Part shown: in pieces, positions 43,831 to 55,438 of the stretch
How positions within the stretch are numbered: position 1 is the first letter of the stretch
How the letters are laid out: every line of letters begins with the position of its first letter
NCBI RefSeq assembly: GCF_030864355.1
Contig: NC_083393.1
Location: forward strand, 3,410,001-3,474,000
DNA from: Cutaneotrichosporon cavernicola
Taxonomy: Eukaryota > Basidiomycota > Tremellomycetes > Trichosporonales > Trichosporonaceae
Direction: 5' to 3'
Length of the DNA: 64,000 nucleotides
Position numbers and translations under genes: made by a program
Notes under the pieces: generated by a model
Told to the model about the DNA's origin: nothing
What the model saw: the letters and a program-made list of their open reading frames with translations, nothing else
The model's database searches: none

Positions 43831-43869
43831 GTCCAGCGTCCAGTGTCCAGCGTCCAGCGTCCAGCGTCC
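43831..43869. repeat. 7-bp tandem repeat (GTCCAGC)n
   Basis: Five and a half copies starting at 43831, 43838, 43845, 43852, 43859 and 43866, one copy with a single change. Confidence 0.95.
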
Positions 43870-44639
43870 TTTACATACTTTGTTACCAAGTTGCGAGAAG
43901 AGTGACGAGTCAATTCTTCAGTCGGTTCCGACTTGTACCCGCTTTTTCTACTTGTTGAGAAATGACCCACGTCAAACTATTGAACCGAACAAGATTTGAT
44001 GTGGGATTGGGATCACTTGATCTGTGCAACAGTCCTTGTGGTCACCCTTCCAGGCTCCAGACGTCAGGCTCCAGGCTCCCAGAGTGCTTCAATCTACCCA
44101 TCAGCCAAAGCGGAAATACAACTTGTAGTGGTCTCAATCTCACGCTCTCGCATCAACAAGCAACAAGCTCGGATTCAAAGAATATATTTCGAGCGAGCGT
44201 CTTGTCACGGATTCCCTAGATTATCGCAAACACATTGTATCGTCCACTGCAGAACAAAGTCCGGCATGCAGCCAACAAGCAAGGTATACTTGCACAGCAT
44301 ACGTCCAGTCTAGGTCACCACGCAGAGACTTTGTTGTTCCCTATGTGTCAGGGTGCATGGGCTACTGTACAGCATGAAAACGGCAAGATGCCCGCTCAAG
44401 CCACTTCTGTCCCAGTATCAGATCTCTGAACCCTTCCGGGACCAAGATCTGGTGCGGAACCGAGTATAACAAAAGTCATGCCACCTCGACAAAAGACATG
44501 TTTGAACGGAACGGCTTTCTTACTGATGTCCTCATCTCCTCCGGTGGCTGGTAGCTGGTGGCTGGTGGTTTATTTTGTAGCTCTTATGACTCATTAGACG
44601 ACACATAGGATCTTAACCTTATCTCAATGATTCCGGGCG

Positions 44640-44713
44640 AGTGGGGCAGGTAGCAGCAGTATACAGATAGAGTGGGGCAGGTAGCAGACAGGACACAGAT
44701 AGAGTGGGGCAGG
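44640..44713. repeat. 31-bp tandem repeat upstream of DLD1
   Basis: Units at 44640-44670 and 44671-44702 and a partial at 44703-44713 share AGTGGGGCAGGTAGCAG and CACAGATAG ends. It lies about 230-300 bases before the DLD1 start codon. Confidence 0.95.
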
Positions 44714-44945
44714 ACCTCGGTGCGGAGATTACAACAACCCCGCTCTATTTGAAATAGTGATTACAATTGGATTACAAAGTATATTAACCTTTGTCTGCCG
44801 GAATATATGTATTCCAACATCCGCGGCATTGCTGGACATGTGGGCCATGGACCAGGGCCCAGGGCGCCCAACTCGGCCGGGTCGGTATCTAATTGACCAC
44901 AATCCGAGTCTTGTCTTGTCTTGTCTTCCCTTCTCACAGCAAAAG

Positions 44946-46851
44946 ATGGGATTACGTGCCCGACTTCCCAGTGTGCTCCGTGCAGCACGCCCACCACGTC
45001 CCGTACTGCACTGTACGAGGCGTTACTCAACACATCCTCCACCGGGATCAAGGTGGGCGCCACTCCTTGGCGGCCTGGGCGTCGGCGTCGCACTCACATA
45101 TACGGCGATCAGTCTCGCAACGGCTGAGGACAAGCATGAGCATCCTCATCCCACCCCCAAACGAGGCGCAGAGCGTTTCGGCACACCAGAGGATTATCGG
45201 AAGGCGATTGCGGAGATCCGCGCCCTCCTCCCCCGGGACGACGTGAGTACGGATGAGGAGGACCGCGAGGTACATGCTGCCAATGAGTGGTATTATGGCG
45301 CACAGCAGCTTCCGACTGCAGTCGCGTTCCCGCACACGACAGAGGACGTGCAGGCCATCGTGCGTGTGTGTTCAAAGTATCGAGTCCCAATAATCCCATA
45401 TGGGAGTGGAACGAGTCTGGAGGGCCACTTCTCCGCACCGTATGGCGGCGTGTGCGTCAACCTCGGACGGCATATGGATAAGATTGTTGCAATCCACCCG
45501 ATGGACGGAGATGCTGTTGTCCAGGCTGGTATTGGGTACGAGACGCTTAATAAGGCGCTCGCGGACCAGGGACTCAACCTCTTCTTCCCGCTGGACCCGG
45601 GGCCAAACGCCAGCGTCGCGGGGATGCTTAGCACGGGGTGCTCAGGACCTAACGCTTTGCGTTATGGGTCTGCTCGTGCCGAGTGGTATGTCATGTTCCG
45701 GAATGGTCTGACGCTAGGTTCATCAATGTCACGGCCGTCCTGCCTGATGGCAGTATCGTCAAGACACGCCAGCGAGCCAAGAAGTCGTCCACAGGACCAG
45801 ATATGACCAAGCTCTTCATAGGTGCTGAGGGAACACTCGGTATCGTCACAGAGGTTACACTCCGCCTCACGCCAAAGCAGCCGACCCGCGTTGCAGTTGT
45901 TTCTTTCCCATCCGTCACCGACGCCGTCAAGGCTGTTGTTGATGTTGTTAACCAGGGCGTCAACATCCAGTGCGGTAAGTGTTTGTCCGAGGTGCAGCTG
46001 ACATTCAGCCGAGCTGCTCGACTCTCTTTTCGTCCAGGCTGCCAACCACTTGGGCATTGTGCCGAACCCTCTTCCCGAGAAGGACACTCTTTTCTTCAAG
46101 CTCCTGGGCACAGATGCTATGATGGACGAGAGCGAGCGCCTGCTGCGCGAGATTGCCCAGAAGCATAGGAGCATCGAGATGCGGATGGCGCACAATGATC
46201 AAGAGAGCGACGCGTTGTGGGCGGCCAGGAAGGGCGCACTGTACGCTGCGCTCGCTCACAGCGGCTACGAGAGTGAGTTGCCTCGCCCCAGTATAAGGAT
46301 TCCCCTGACAACAGCACCGATGCTGTATGGAAATGACGCCTGCGTCCCACTCTCAGCACTGCCCCAGTATGTGGCAGAATGCCAGAAGGAAATGAGGGAC
46401 AAGGGGATCTACGGGCCGATTGTTGCGTGAGTGCTTTTTATCCCCACATTCCACCGTCTGCGCCGTCCTCAGGGATTCTCGCTAACGCAAGTCATATCGC
46501 CGACGGAACAGTGCACAGCACAGTCATCATGCGTGATCGCTCAGAGATCCCCATGGTGGACGAGCTTATCAGGGGCTTTGTCAAGAAGGCGATTGCTCTC
46601 GACGGCACTTGTTCTGGTGAACATGGTGTTGGTGCGACGAAGAAGGTACGTCATCGGCCTGTGTGTGATTCTGACGCAAGAAATACCTCCCCAGCGAGCT
46701 TGGTGACGGGACCTGTCGCATGATGAGGACGATCAAGGACTCTCTCGACCCGCTGGGCATCATGAACCCGGGCAAGCTGTACCCCGATGAGCCCGATGCG
46801 CCTGGCCAGGACGCCAAATACGCGCCGCCACCACCTGCATGCTGCACGTAG
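44946..46851 (+). CDS. DLD1: Mitochondrial D-lactate dehydrogenase (cytochrome c), FAD-linked
   Basis: Exons 44946-45685, 45718-45974, 46009-46272, 46315-46426, 46492-46645 and 46681-46851, giving 565 aa. The N-terminus (MGLRARLPSVLRAARPPRP...RRYST) is an Arg-rich mitochondrial presequence, followed by a membrane segment (WAPLLGGLGVGVALTYTAISL), as in yeast Dld1 anchored in the inner membrane. The FAD-binding domain has VPIIPYGSGTSLEGHFSAPYGGVCVNL, FFPLDPGPNASVAGMLSTGCSGPNALRYG and FIGAEGTLGIVTEVTLRL. The cap domain ends with HIADGTVHSTVI, GTCSGEHGVGATKKKYL and LDPLGIMNPGKLYP. It oxidises D-lactate to pyruvate, feeding electrons to cytochrome c. The 65-nt intron uses an AAG acceptor after GCTAACGC. 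The tail ends PPPPACCT. It is convergent with the MFS gene, with 243 bases between stops. Confidence 0.92.
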
Positions 46852-47094
46852 ATCATGCCGAATGCATTCGCACCACCAGCCAAGAGGCGCTTCTCCAGTG
46901 ACATTCCGGTTAGCCGCATACCTATCTATGCAATATCTGAAGGCACGTGCCTGCCTACTCGGTACCTGCTAATTCTTTCATCCCTTGATTACTGCTGTAA
47001 TATGTACACAACCCCGCTGCACAACCAAATGCACTCTGTCCCTGCTGATACACTCCACCCATCCTCGACACATGGCCACAGTCCTGCCCATCTC

Positions 47095-48702
47095 TTAGCC
47101 CTGGTAGCGGAAGGCCGCGGAGCCCTCGAGGACGACGGCGCCGAGGTCGGCGCGGCGGTTCTGCCTCTTGAAGAAGAGCATGAGGCACATGGACAAGACG
47201 ACGATGGAGGCGTTGACGCCGAGAGTGAGGTGGACACCAGTGGGGTAACCCTTCTTGGCCTCACGCTCCATAAAGGCGACACCGGAGAGGATACCGCCAA
47301 TACCGCCCCATGCGACGATGAGGGCAGATGCAAAGCCACGCTTGGACTGGCGACGGATGGACGACTGGGCCCACGCAAGGATGAGAGGGACGTTGCTGTT
47401 GCATCCGCCGATGGCGAGGAAGACGCCGGCGTAGCGAGCGGCCTTGTGCTTGGGGTCGTGGAGCTGCGAGTACATGCAAGTACCGACGATGACGCAGATG
47501 GCGTTGAAGGAGATACCGGCTGCGCGCATGCGGGTCCTGTCGGAGAAGATGGAGACGCAGACGCAGGGAATGATGCAGTACACGTAAGGCGGAGCGACGA
47601 GGATCTGGGCCAGAGCGTTGCTGAAGCCCATCTGGGCGAGAATACCAGGGAGGAAGTAGGCGAGAGAGTAAGAGGCAAGAGTGGTGGAACCGAAGAAGTA
47701 ACCGAAGAGCCAGAGCTTAAAGTCGGTAATGTATTCCCAGAAGAGGGGCATGGTGAGCTTGTCGACCTCGGCGTCGCCACGGTCACGCTGGATACGGGTG
47801 ATGATAATGTTCTTCTGGTGGTCGGTAAGGAAGTGGGCCTTGTCGGGGAAGTCGGTGATGAAGAGGTAACCCATGAAACCGATAAAGACAGTGAGGGAGC
47901 CCTGGATGATGAAGATCCACTGCCAGCCGTGAAGACCACGCTTGGTGTGAAGCTGCGAGATACCCCAAGCCATAATGGACGAGAGACCGGAGAGGACAAT
48001 CGACAAGCAGTAGAAGAACGAGTTGCGGGTCGCCATCTGGTAGCGCGGGTACCAGCAAGAAATGAGGAAGGCGGCTCCGGGGAACAGGCACGACTCAAAG
48101 ATACCGAGGACGGCACGGAGGCCGACGAGGCCTTGCCAGGTGGTGACGAAACCCATACCGATCATGACGATACCCCAGAGGGCTGTCGCAGTTCCGAGCC
48201 ACAACTTGGCACCAAACTTGCGCAGACCGAGCTGCGAGGGAACCTCGAGAATACTGGCATCAGCAGGTGTTTGGGGAGTGGTATTCACATGTAGGGGATG
48301 AAGAACATGATAGTGGCCAGACCGTAGCGGTTACCCTGTGACGAACCGTCGGGGTTGGTGAGGTTGAGGTCGTAGTTCATCTGCAGCTTGTTGGCTGCGC
48401 GAGCGAGCGACAGGTTGGTCCTAATGTCAGCGTTGTATTGCCAACAAAACTCACCGGTCAATCAGAGAGATACAGTAGAGAGCGGAGAGGATGGGGATGA
48501 GGCGCAAGTCGACCTTGCGGACGGTCTTGTTGACCTCGTCGATGTCGAAGCCATAGTCAATGTCGGTCTGGCGGGAGCGGTGGTCCTCAACGTCATCGGG
48601 CCGCTGGTTGTACGGGTCTGGCGAGTTGTCATCGCGCTCCGAGTGGCTCGTGTCTGCCTTGTAGGCGGTGTTGATCTCGTCCTTCTCGTATACGTTGGAC
48701 AT
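47095..48702 (-). CDS. MFS permease of the Dal5 / anion:cation symporter family
   Basis: Exons (minus) 48702-48455, 48420-48289 and 48253-47095, giving 512 aa. A hydrophilic N-terminus (Asp/Glu-rich, DIDYGFDIDEVNKTVRKVDLRLIPIL) leads into about 12 membrane helices. Family signatures are SALYCISLIDRTNLSLARAA (helix 1), WGIVMIGMGFVTTWQGLVGLRAVLGIFESCLFPGAAFLISCWYPR (helices 3-4) and ITDFKLWLFGYFF (helix 7 approach). Members carry allantoate, nicotinate, pantothenate, vitamins and other organic anions with protons; the actual substrate cannot be told from sequence. Introns are 34 and 35 nt; the second has a less usual GTGAAT donor, but the splice gives FIPYIILEVPSQL, a conserved block. An in-frame ATG at 48723 is an alternative start. 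Confidence 0.9.
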
Positions 48703-50767
48703 GATGTGTGGGGATGAGGCCATAACAGGTCTGCCACTGCACCTTTTATCGAGGAGCAGTCCCGCTGTTTCGATCCGCCCCACCCCGCCCGCCCACCCAC
48801 CCACCGATCACGTCGTGCCCTTGGATGAGAGATGCCAACCCTCTCACCCCACGGAGTAAGCGGGGGTCGCCGCACGGGGCCCGCGAGTAGCCGACTGGGG
48901 TCTCAGGTATATGCCCCGGATAGCGTTACGAGCGTCGGATTCGGCATGGTGGCCAAGCAAAGCTGAACCGTCACAGCTGTGATGAAAGGTTATTCCAAAG
49001 GGCAAAAGGAAAAACGATGCAAATGAGGTAAAATGGTGGCGTCAAGTGGGCTGGTGGAGCTCTTCCGGCAATCACTGATAAGGTTCAATAGCCGATTGAC
49101 TTTTAGGCCTGCGGTGTGCTGTGATAGGCGTGGCTGACGGTCAAATAGGCTGGCAGAACCCCGGCTATAGAAATTAGTCTTCTCACATGTTCAGGAGTCG
49201 AGTGGAGTGAACCCTGGATGATCCCGCCAAGCCAGGAGGGTTTGGTCGTTTTCGGAGGTTGAAATGATTTCATCCCGCATTCAACAGCTTCTTGTCAAGG
49301 AATGCACAGCCTGGCACTGTTGTTGGTAACATAACAACTATGTCGGCGTTTCCGGACGATCGTACCCCGCGGAGCCCTCGAGCCCTCCGCGGCGTCCCAA
49401 CTTGAGCGCTGAGCCTGGACGTGGCGTCGGTGTTGGCGCTGGCGTGGTGGAGGCGCCAAGGCAGTCAGCCGGTCAAGACGGAGTGGGTAGCCGGTTCCGG
49501 ACACGACTAAGCGGTTGGGTTTGTTCCCCACTCCAACGGGGATGGAACGGCTGTGGCTGTGATCGTCTCGCGCTGCGTATGGCAGTGACGGGCATATCAT
49601 GACGGGCATTTTGGACTGGACTGGCAGCTGGGTGGATCTGCAGAGCACCTCGCGTCGTTCGAACCGAGGCTGGGCATGGGCCCTGAACAGCTGACGAGGT
49701 GGGCGCAGTGGATGCGAATGCCAGAATTAGCACCGGGCGTACTGTTGACTCGGCGCTGCACACAAGGCCCTACTCTTCATCTGGCTATCGATTCGGTGGG
49801 CAAGAGTGGGCAAGCGTAAGCGATGGGAGGGGGGCGCGGAAGTCGGCGGCGGCGCAGGCGGAGCCCTTGCTGGCGCCACGTGTCTGTGGAATGTGGGTGG
49901 GGTATGGTATGGTCTGGATATCGTCTGGATGGTTGTATTACCCGGTACGAGGGGGATGTTGCCCCGGAAAGGAGCATTGCGGGGATAGCCTAAGATCTCG
50001 TCTATATATAGCGGACCGTGTTCGGAGGTTGAGCCCGTGGCGTTCGAATCGTGGCGAATTCCGAGCCGTTCTCAACCACAAGATTGTGGGGTACACAACA
50101 CTCACCATATTTGACGTCGGGCTGATTGGGCAGGATCAAGAGACGTCTTGAGTCTATTGATGGTTGGGAGTGTGTGGTCGGGCGTGTGGTGGGGAGTGTG
50201 TGGTCGGGAGTGTGTGGTCTATGCACTGCTTCGTGTCCATGCGCGGTGCAAGTTGAATGGCGGCGAAAGAGGATGACAATGGGGAAGGAGTGGTAGTGGA
50301 AGTGGAAGTGGACGTGGGACCGCCCGCGAGATCGGCGAGCTGATAGCGTGACTTTGTCTACCAGGCTTGCTCATCCGCGAGCTGATAGCATGGCAAAGGA
50401 CTCCCAAGCTTGCTCATCCAAGAAAGAGTACAGTAAGCCGTACAGGTCTGACAGCGCGATGGCGACGGCGTGAGTCAGACTGAGGCCAAGTTGCCCGAAC
50501 GCCGAGGCATGCCGCCTGCATGCCGCCTGGCAGATCGGCAATCTTTCGGCATCCACCAAAATCACCAAAATCAGTCGCGCAGACCGCCCGAGGCCGAGAT
50601 ACCCAGCTGACTATACACGTGTTCATCTCGATGCATTCTCAACCTGGGTCTAACCTATGACCGTGTCTATGTTCTATTTCGTGCATTCTCAACCTGGGTC
50701 TGACCTACCTCCGTGTCTATGTTCTATTTCGTCGCTCCAGCTGTCCCCTGCCCATCTCCGGCCACCG

Positions 50768-50802
<35 letters not shown>
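48703..50802. other. 2.1-kb intergenic gap, MFS gene / ferric reductase 3' side
   Basis: The longest stretch without a recognisable gene. It holds the MFS promoter, a GGGAGTGTGTGGTC repeat (~50165-50220), an imperfect ~45-base duplication with GCTTGCTCATCC (~50340-50420), the 50-bp tandem duplication at 50633-50732 and the 36-base C run. Open frames here (for example 49699-50151 plus) have no recognisable content and atypical composition. Confidence 0.6.
50633..50732. repeat. 50-bp perfect-length tandem duplication
   Basis: 50633-50682 and 50683-50732 are identical except for four bases in the middle; both contain GCATTCTCAACCTGGGTCT and CCGTGTCTATGTTCTATTTC. It lies just beyond the 3' end of the ferric reductase gene. 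Confidence 0.97.

Positions 50803-50803
<1 letters not shown>
50768..50803. repeat. 36-base C homopolymer abutting the ferric reductase stop codon
   Basis: Uninterrupted C from 50768 to 50803. On the minus strand this is a run of G beginning with the last base of the TAG stop codon, so the whole start of the 3' UTR would be poly-G. Confidence 0.9.
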
Positions 50804-53800
50804 TACATCTCAAAATCCTCAGTGTACAGCGTGACGTGTCCGCGCGAATCGCCCTTGCGGAGCTTACTGGGGTCGATAGCGTCGGATACCAGAGCACGGA
50901 GCGCAGTCCCCAGCGCGGCTGGGCCACACGTTCCGACGATCATTGCTCCTTGAGCATTGTGCAGCTCTTCCTCGACGATGGAGGCGAGTTTGGGCCGGCC
51001 GGTCCGTGCGTTCTCGGACAAAATCAAGGCAGCAGCATAATCGGCCTCGTCGATCCACAGGTTTTCGGCGCCGGCACGGCCACATCCGGCGCAAGAGTGA
51101 CCTTTGCCATCGTGGGTGTCCTGGAGCAGGACCATGCTCTGTGTGCGCGACGAGAGGGAATAGATGGTGTTGCGGACGTTGTCGACGCTGGGTGAGGGCG
51201 ATGGGGCACGGCGGAACGGATCGTAGCGCTCCACGCTGGAGGATGACATTGGGCGGTCGCGGTCATATGATCTGCGCGTCGACGGCCGAGGGCGAGGGGT
51301 GCCCGTTTCCTCGGGGTCGGGGTACTCGCGGTCGTGGAGGTGTTCAACCGCGTGCTCGGGCGAGGGAAGCGGGACATCCTCGGTAGGTTGGATAAGCCGT
51401 TTCTTGAGTTTTCGAGAGCGAGCACGGCGGACTCGACCTTCGCGTTGGAGGACACGGCTAAGGATGTCTTCGCCGGGATCCTCGACGTCACTCTCTCCGT
51501 CAAAATTGGTGAGGTACCTCACATCGTTGTACTGTACGCGGGTTTCGGGGTCGACGCCCTCGTAAAACCCAAGTTGGGGCGCACTTGTCCCGTCTTCTTC
51601 AGTGACACCGACATATGAGCTAAGGCTCTCGATTGAATCCTGGCGATCAAATGGACGGCGGGGCGGCTCAAGCTCCATTTCCCCATGTTTATTCACAGAC
51701 GCAAATGTGTCCCGGCTCATGTTGCGGCTGTGTGTGGGAGGCATGGGGCGACTCTTTTCGCCGTTCGTTACGTAGATATCAATCTGGAGGCGGTCAGGGT
51801 CGGGAAGCGAAGCCTTGAAACGACACATGGCGCCGGCGCACCATGTGATCTCGGCGTACTCGCGGACGATCCAGACAAAGCGAACGCGACGCAGGGTTCC
51901 GAGCTTCGCCATCTCGCTCGAGAGCCAGTCGGTCATCGCCAAGCCAAATGTCACGCCCGAGCCGCCACATACGAGAAGAGCGGTCGAGTACGATAGCCAC
52001 GGCACGCGACCAGCACTGCCCATTGGCCCGTCGACGCCAGCGCGGATGAGCACAGGGTCGAGGTGGCTCAGACGGGGAATGTTCATGTCCGAGTACATGG
52101 ATGACGCATGGCTGTCGCGTTTGGTGGGGGCCGCACGGGCCTCCATCAGCGCCAGGACGTGGTTGTACAGCTGGAGCGTGAGACCTTTACGCGCCTTGAT
52201 GATGAGGACGATTTCGTTGGGGTCGTTGTTGCTGATAGTGAATGGGTGGGTCTGGAACTGGCTCAACTCGGGGAGATGAAGCAGGACGCTCTGACCCGCG
52301 TGCCACTTGATGGGCCGAGTGGTGCGGATCGACACACGTACAGTCCGGCTGGGAAGGAGCTGGACATGCGCCATGCCTGGAGGGATGTTGACTGGGTTAG
52401 GAAACATCTCGGGGTCGAGATCGACGACACTCTGGATATGCCCGTCAATAAGTGTGCCCGAGCTCGTAGCCGAGGCGAGGTTGGGTGCAAACTTTTGCGT
52501 GGCTTGGGTCTTGGCACGGCCTGGCCCGTTGATGTACCGGTACCGGACGGCGCGCCAGAGACGGTCGCCGAGCCAGAGGAATAGCGCAATACCAACCCAG
52601 TGAGCGATACTGTAGTGATGCACAAGTGCACCGACCATCATGATGAACATGAGCACGCAGTGAGACCAGTAGAATACCTCGTAGCTCCGATTACGGACTG
52701 GGCGGAGGGAGAGCGCCATAGCCAGCGTCATGGCTGTGTAAGCGGTCATGCCGAAACGGAAGCGGTAGACTGTGAGCATGGCAAACCACATCGGCCGCCC
52801 GTCGTAGTAGTCTTCGAACAACTTTACGGTCCACACAACCACATGGATGGTAACGAGGCCCCAGACGACCCAGCCACCTGCGCGGTGAAATGTGCCGACC
52901 TTGTCCCAGTGCAAGCCTGTGAAATAGCGCATGGTAAAGATACCAAAAGGTGACGACTTGAGAGCCAGAGTAACGACGAGTGGCATGGCTGCAAACGCCA
53001 TGAATCCCCACCGGTTACCCTGTGTCCAGGTGGATTTGGCGACTTGCCAACTGACGTGGGTCGTGAGCTCCTCAACTGTATTGTCGGGCTTGGGCGCACG
53101 GCGGATTTTCATTCCTGCAGCTTCTCGCTGGAGGTCGGCGAACCCGTCCAGAGTTCGTTTGCCAATGTTGGTGAAATCCATGATACCCTTGGTCTCGAGT
53201 ACATGGTCGGGTCCGAGTAAAGTGAGGAGGAGAAGGGACAGTGTGACGGCTCCAATAGTTAGGAGGTACGAGTTGGAGGGAAGGACAAATGCCCTCCCCC
53301 AAGAACGAGGCCACAGACGAATACTGTGCCGCTTCATGCCCCACTTGTTGTAGGCGGCCCCGAGACTACCTCCACTTAAGCGCAGGTGGTGTGCGAGGGC
53401 GTAAACCGCGGCGATGCCACCCACGATGATCCAGAAGATGTAGATGTAGCGATACTTTGGGTGACTGGGGTCAGTCATGTAATGTGAGTGGGGATGGACA
53501 TACTCTGGCCACGACTCGTGGGCCAAGATGTACTTCCACGCGAGGTCGTGTGGTGAGAGGGAGGGTGTTGGGGTGGGCGTCGCAGTCATCGTTACAGTTG
53601 AGGCAGCAGGGATGGCAGTGGAGACGGCAGTAGACACGACGGTCACTGGGGTCAGCCGCGTTGGGAGGAGCCCATACTGATGACAGAACGGGTAGCATTG
53701 ACAGTCACGACACTCTGGTGCAGTGTCGAGTTTGACCCGGACACGGAGTCAATCGCTGAAGTCAAGTCGGTTACTGAGGATGTCTTGCTCGTCCCCGTCG

Positions 53801-53900
53801 TCGTCTTGGTCGTCTTTGTGGGCGTGGGCGTGCTGGTCGATCTCTCGCTGCCGTTGTCATCCTGTCGGCGCCAGCGTACCGCCGACTCGATCGTCGCCAT
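50803..53900 (-). CDS. Ferric reductase-like transmembrane oxidoreductase, very long form
   Basis: Exons (minus) 53900-53678 and 53645-50803 around a 32-nt intron, giving 1021 aa. A Ser/Thr-rich lumenal/extracellular N-terminus precedes ~7 membrane segments (IYIFWIIVGGIAAVYAL, YLLTIGAVTLSLLLLTLLG, MAFAAMPLVVTLAL, the heme-type region TGLHWDKVGTFHRAGGWVVWGLVTIHVVVWT, and FYWSHCVLMFIMMVGALVHH). FAD binding is marked by FQTHPFTISNND and NADPH binding by LLVCGGSGVTFGLAMTDWL. The C-terminal NAD segment resumes at GAMIVGTCGPAALG. Between the two lies an insert of ~230 residues, acidic/basic and disordered, with a Cys pair (CAGCGR). Fre/Frp enzymes reduce Fe3+ or Cu2+ before uptake and are usually 550-750 aa. 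The start MATIESAVRW is in exon 1. Confidence 0.87.
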
Positions 53901-55438
53901 GTTGGGAAAGGGATACAACGAACATCGACGTCAGAGTCAGAGTCATAAGATACTCATATCTGGTCAACGCTCAACTAGCATGGTCATGTTTGCAGCCAAC
54001 CGGTGAGCTTGGAGTTCTCGTTGGCGGATTCCGACGATCCGCATTTCGCATTGCCCTGGCCCTGGCACGCTATCTCGCCATCGTTAGCGGGAGTAAACAT
54101 GTGTTAGCGGCCAAGCCTTCAGTGCGAGTACGGGAAGGATAAAGAGAAAGGGAGAAGACAAGTTTCGTACCGGGCTAGGGGCCGCGCCGGGATGGGGGTT
54201 TAGTTCCTTGACATAACGGAAGGGGTCGGGAGCGCTGGCAGCAAAACCACCCACGTGTCCTTACTCTTGAGCGAATGGCCTACATTGACGCAGAGGTGTG
54301 GACACTACACTTGTCGTGGCGTGGCGAACGGGAGTGTTTGATCGGCAGTTCCAGCAGGTGTTAGGTGTTAATGTTTGTGATATTCCAGCGTTCCGTCAAC
54401 GTGCTATGCCGGCATTACGCGCTACTCTGACCGGATCCTGATCTAACGCACCCCACACGTGCTCCCGGGCGGCGAGTACCGTGAAATCAACGCACGTAAG
54501 CGGGACATGTCTAGTTCTCGACTTGAACTGCGTGACATGAAACATGAAGACATGAAAACTGTCGTGGTCTTTTGTCTTCTCCCGCTACCCACAGATTACC
54601 CTCCTGCATATCATCGGCCGCCGTCTCGGTCAGACTTGGCGCAGTCCCGAAAGCATGCGCACGCTCAGGCCCGGAGGATGGAGGCTGGCTGAGGACCCGT
54701 CAGATTGGGTTTCGGATTCTTCCCGCGTCCTGTGTTCTGGGATAACGGGCGAGCAAGTGGAAGTGGACTGGAATCACGGTCGGCAGCCGTGTTCCGCCAT
54801 CAGGTCCTATCCCGCCACGCACAAGTCTTGGCGGATTAGCGTCAAACCACTCGACTACGTTTCACTTTCAAGTGACTGTCTTGGGTACTGTATGTCAGCT
54901 GGCGTTTGGTGTCAGTTTAATTGAAAGCAGTAACGGACGTAGAACGAGTCGAGGACCGTGAGGACGCGTGGTTATACACGTGCGAGGCATTATAACCGCC
55001 AACAGTGCTGAACTCATACGATGGGCATACAACTCACACGTACGGTGTTCGACAACAACAGGACAGCCCAGAGCGGTCAGTTCGGTTGCTGGTCCTGCTA
55101 CCAGTTATTCTGATTGCTGACTGCTGCTGACCATATAGGGAGGCAGCTCCGTATGGATGGTGGGGTGGGCCGGAGTATGTGCCCCGAGTCGCAGCGAGGA
55201 CTGTAGTATCTAGATCATCGGGACCCAGATCTGGTGCCCGATACTCTTCTACTTGCCGCTACAAACACACGGGGGGTTGCGCTCCAATCTGGTACTGACG
55301 TATGACCACGATGTGTCGGCTCTTGAGTCTGATTCCCATCGGCAGGTAGACTTCGGCGTTCACCGATGACATGACCTAATACATGCCATCTGGTTGGCCC
55401 ACTGCCCACTGTCCACTAGCTTCACTCTCCAACACACC
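53901..55438. other. 1.5-kb intergenic gap, ferric reductase / FAD oxidoreductase
   Basis: Divergent promoter region. No ORF with recognisable content, no tRNA, and only short scattered repeats (ACATGAAACATGAAGACATGAAAAC at ~54534). Confidence 0.5.

Larger units (their letters stand above)
43195..44945. other. Long intergenic gap, VWA gene / DLD1
   Basis: 1.75 kb between divergent genes, with lower GC than its surroundings. The VWA leader holds a GGTTGT repeat at ~43200-43225. Further along are a 7-bp repeat (43831-43869), an ACGTCAGGCTCCAGGCTCC patch (~44058), GGTAGCTGGTGGCTGGTGG (~44545) and a 31-bp repeat (44640-44713). The DLD1 side has CTTGTCTTGTCTTGTCTTCC before the start. No ORF with recognisable content; a non-coding RNA cannot be excluded. 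Confidence 0.6.

Noticed and set aside
43195..44945. snRNA or snoRNA in the long gaps
   Set aside because: I saw no convincing paired C/D or H/ACA boxes or U-RNA core sequences; isolated TGATGA and CTGA strings are too common to count.
46855..48294. 479-aa plus-strand open frame
   Set aside because: It is antisense to the Dal5-type permease exons; Glu/Asp/Gly-rich content is the reverse-complement image of the membrane-protein codons and has no family pattern.
49699..50151. 150-aa plus-strand open frame in the 2.1-kb gap
   Set aside because: No recognisable content, no splice or leader support, and composition unlike the neighbouring genes.
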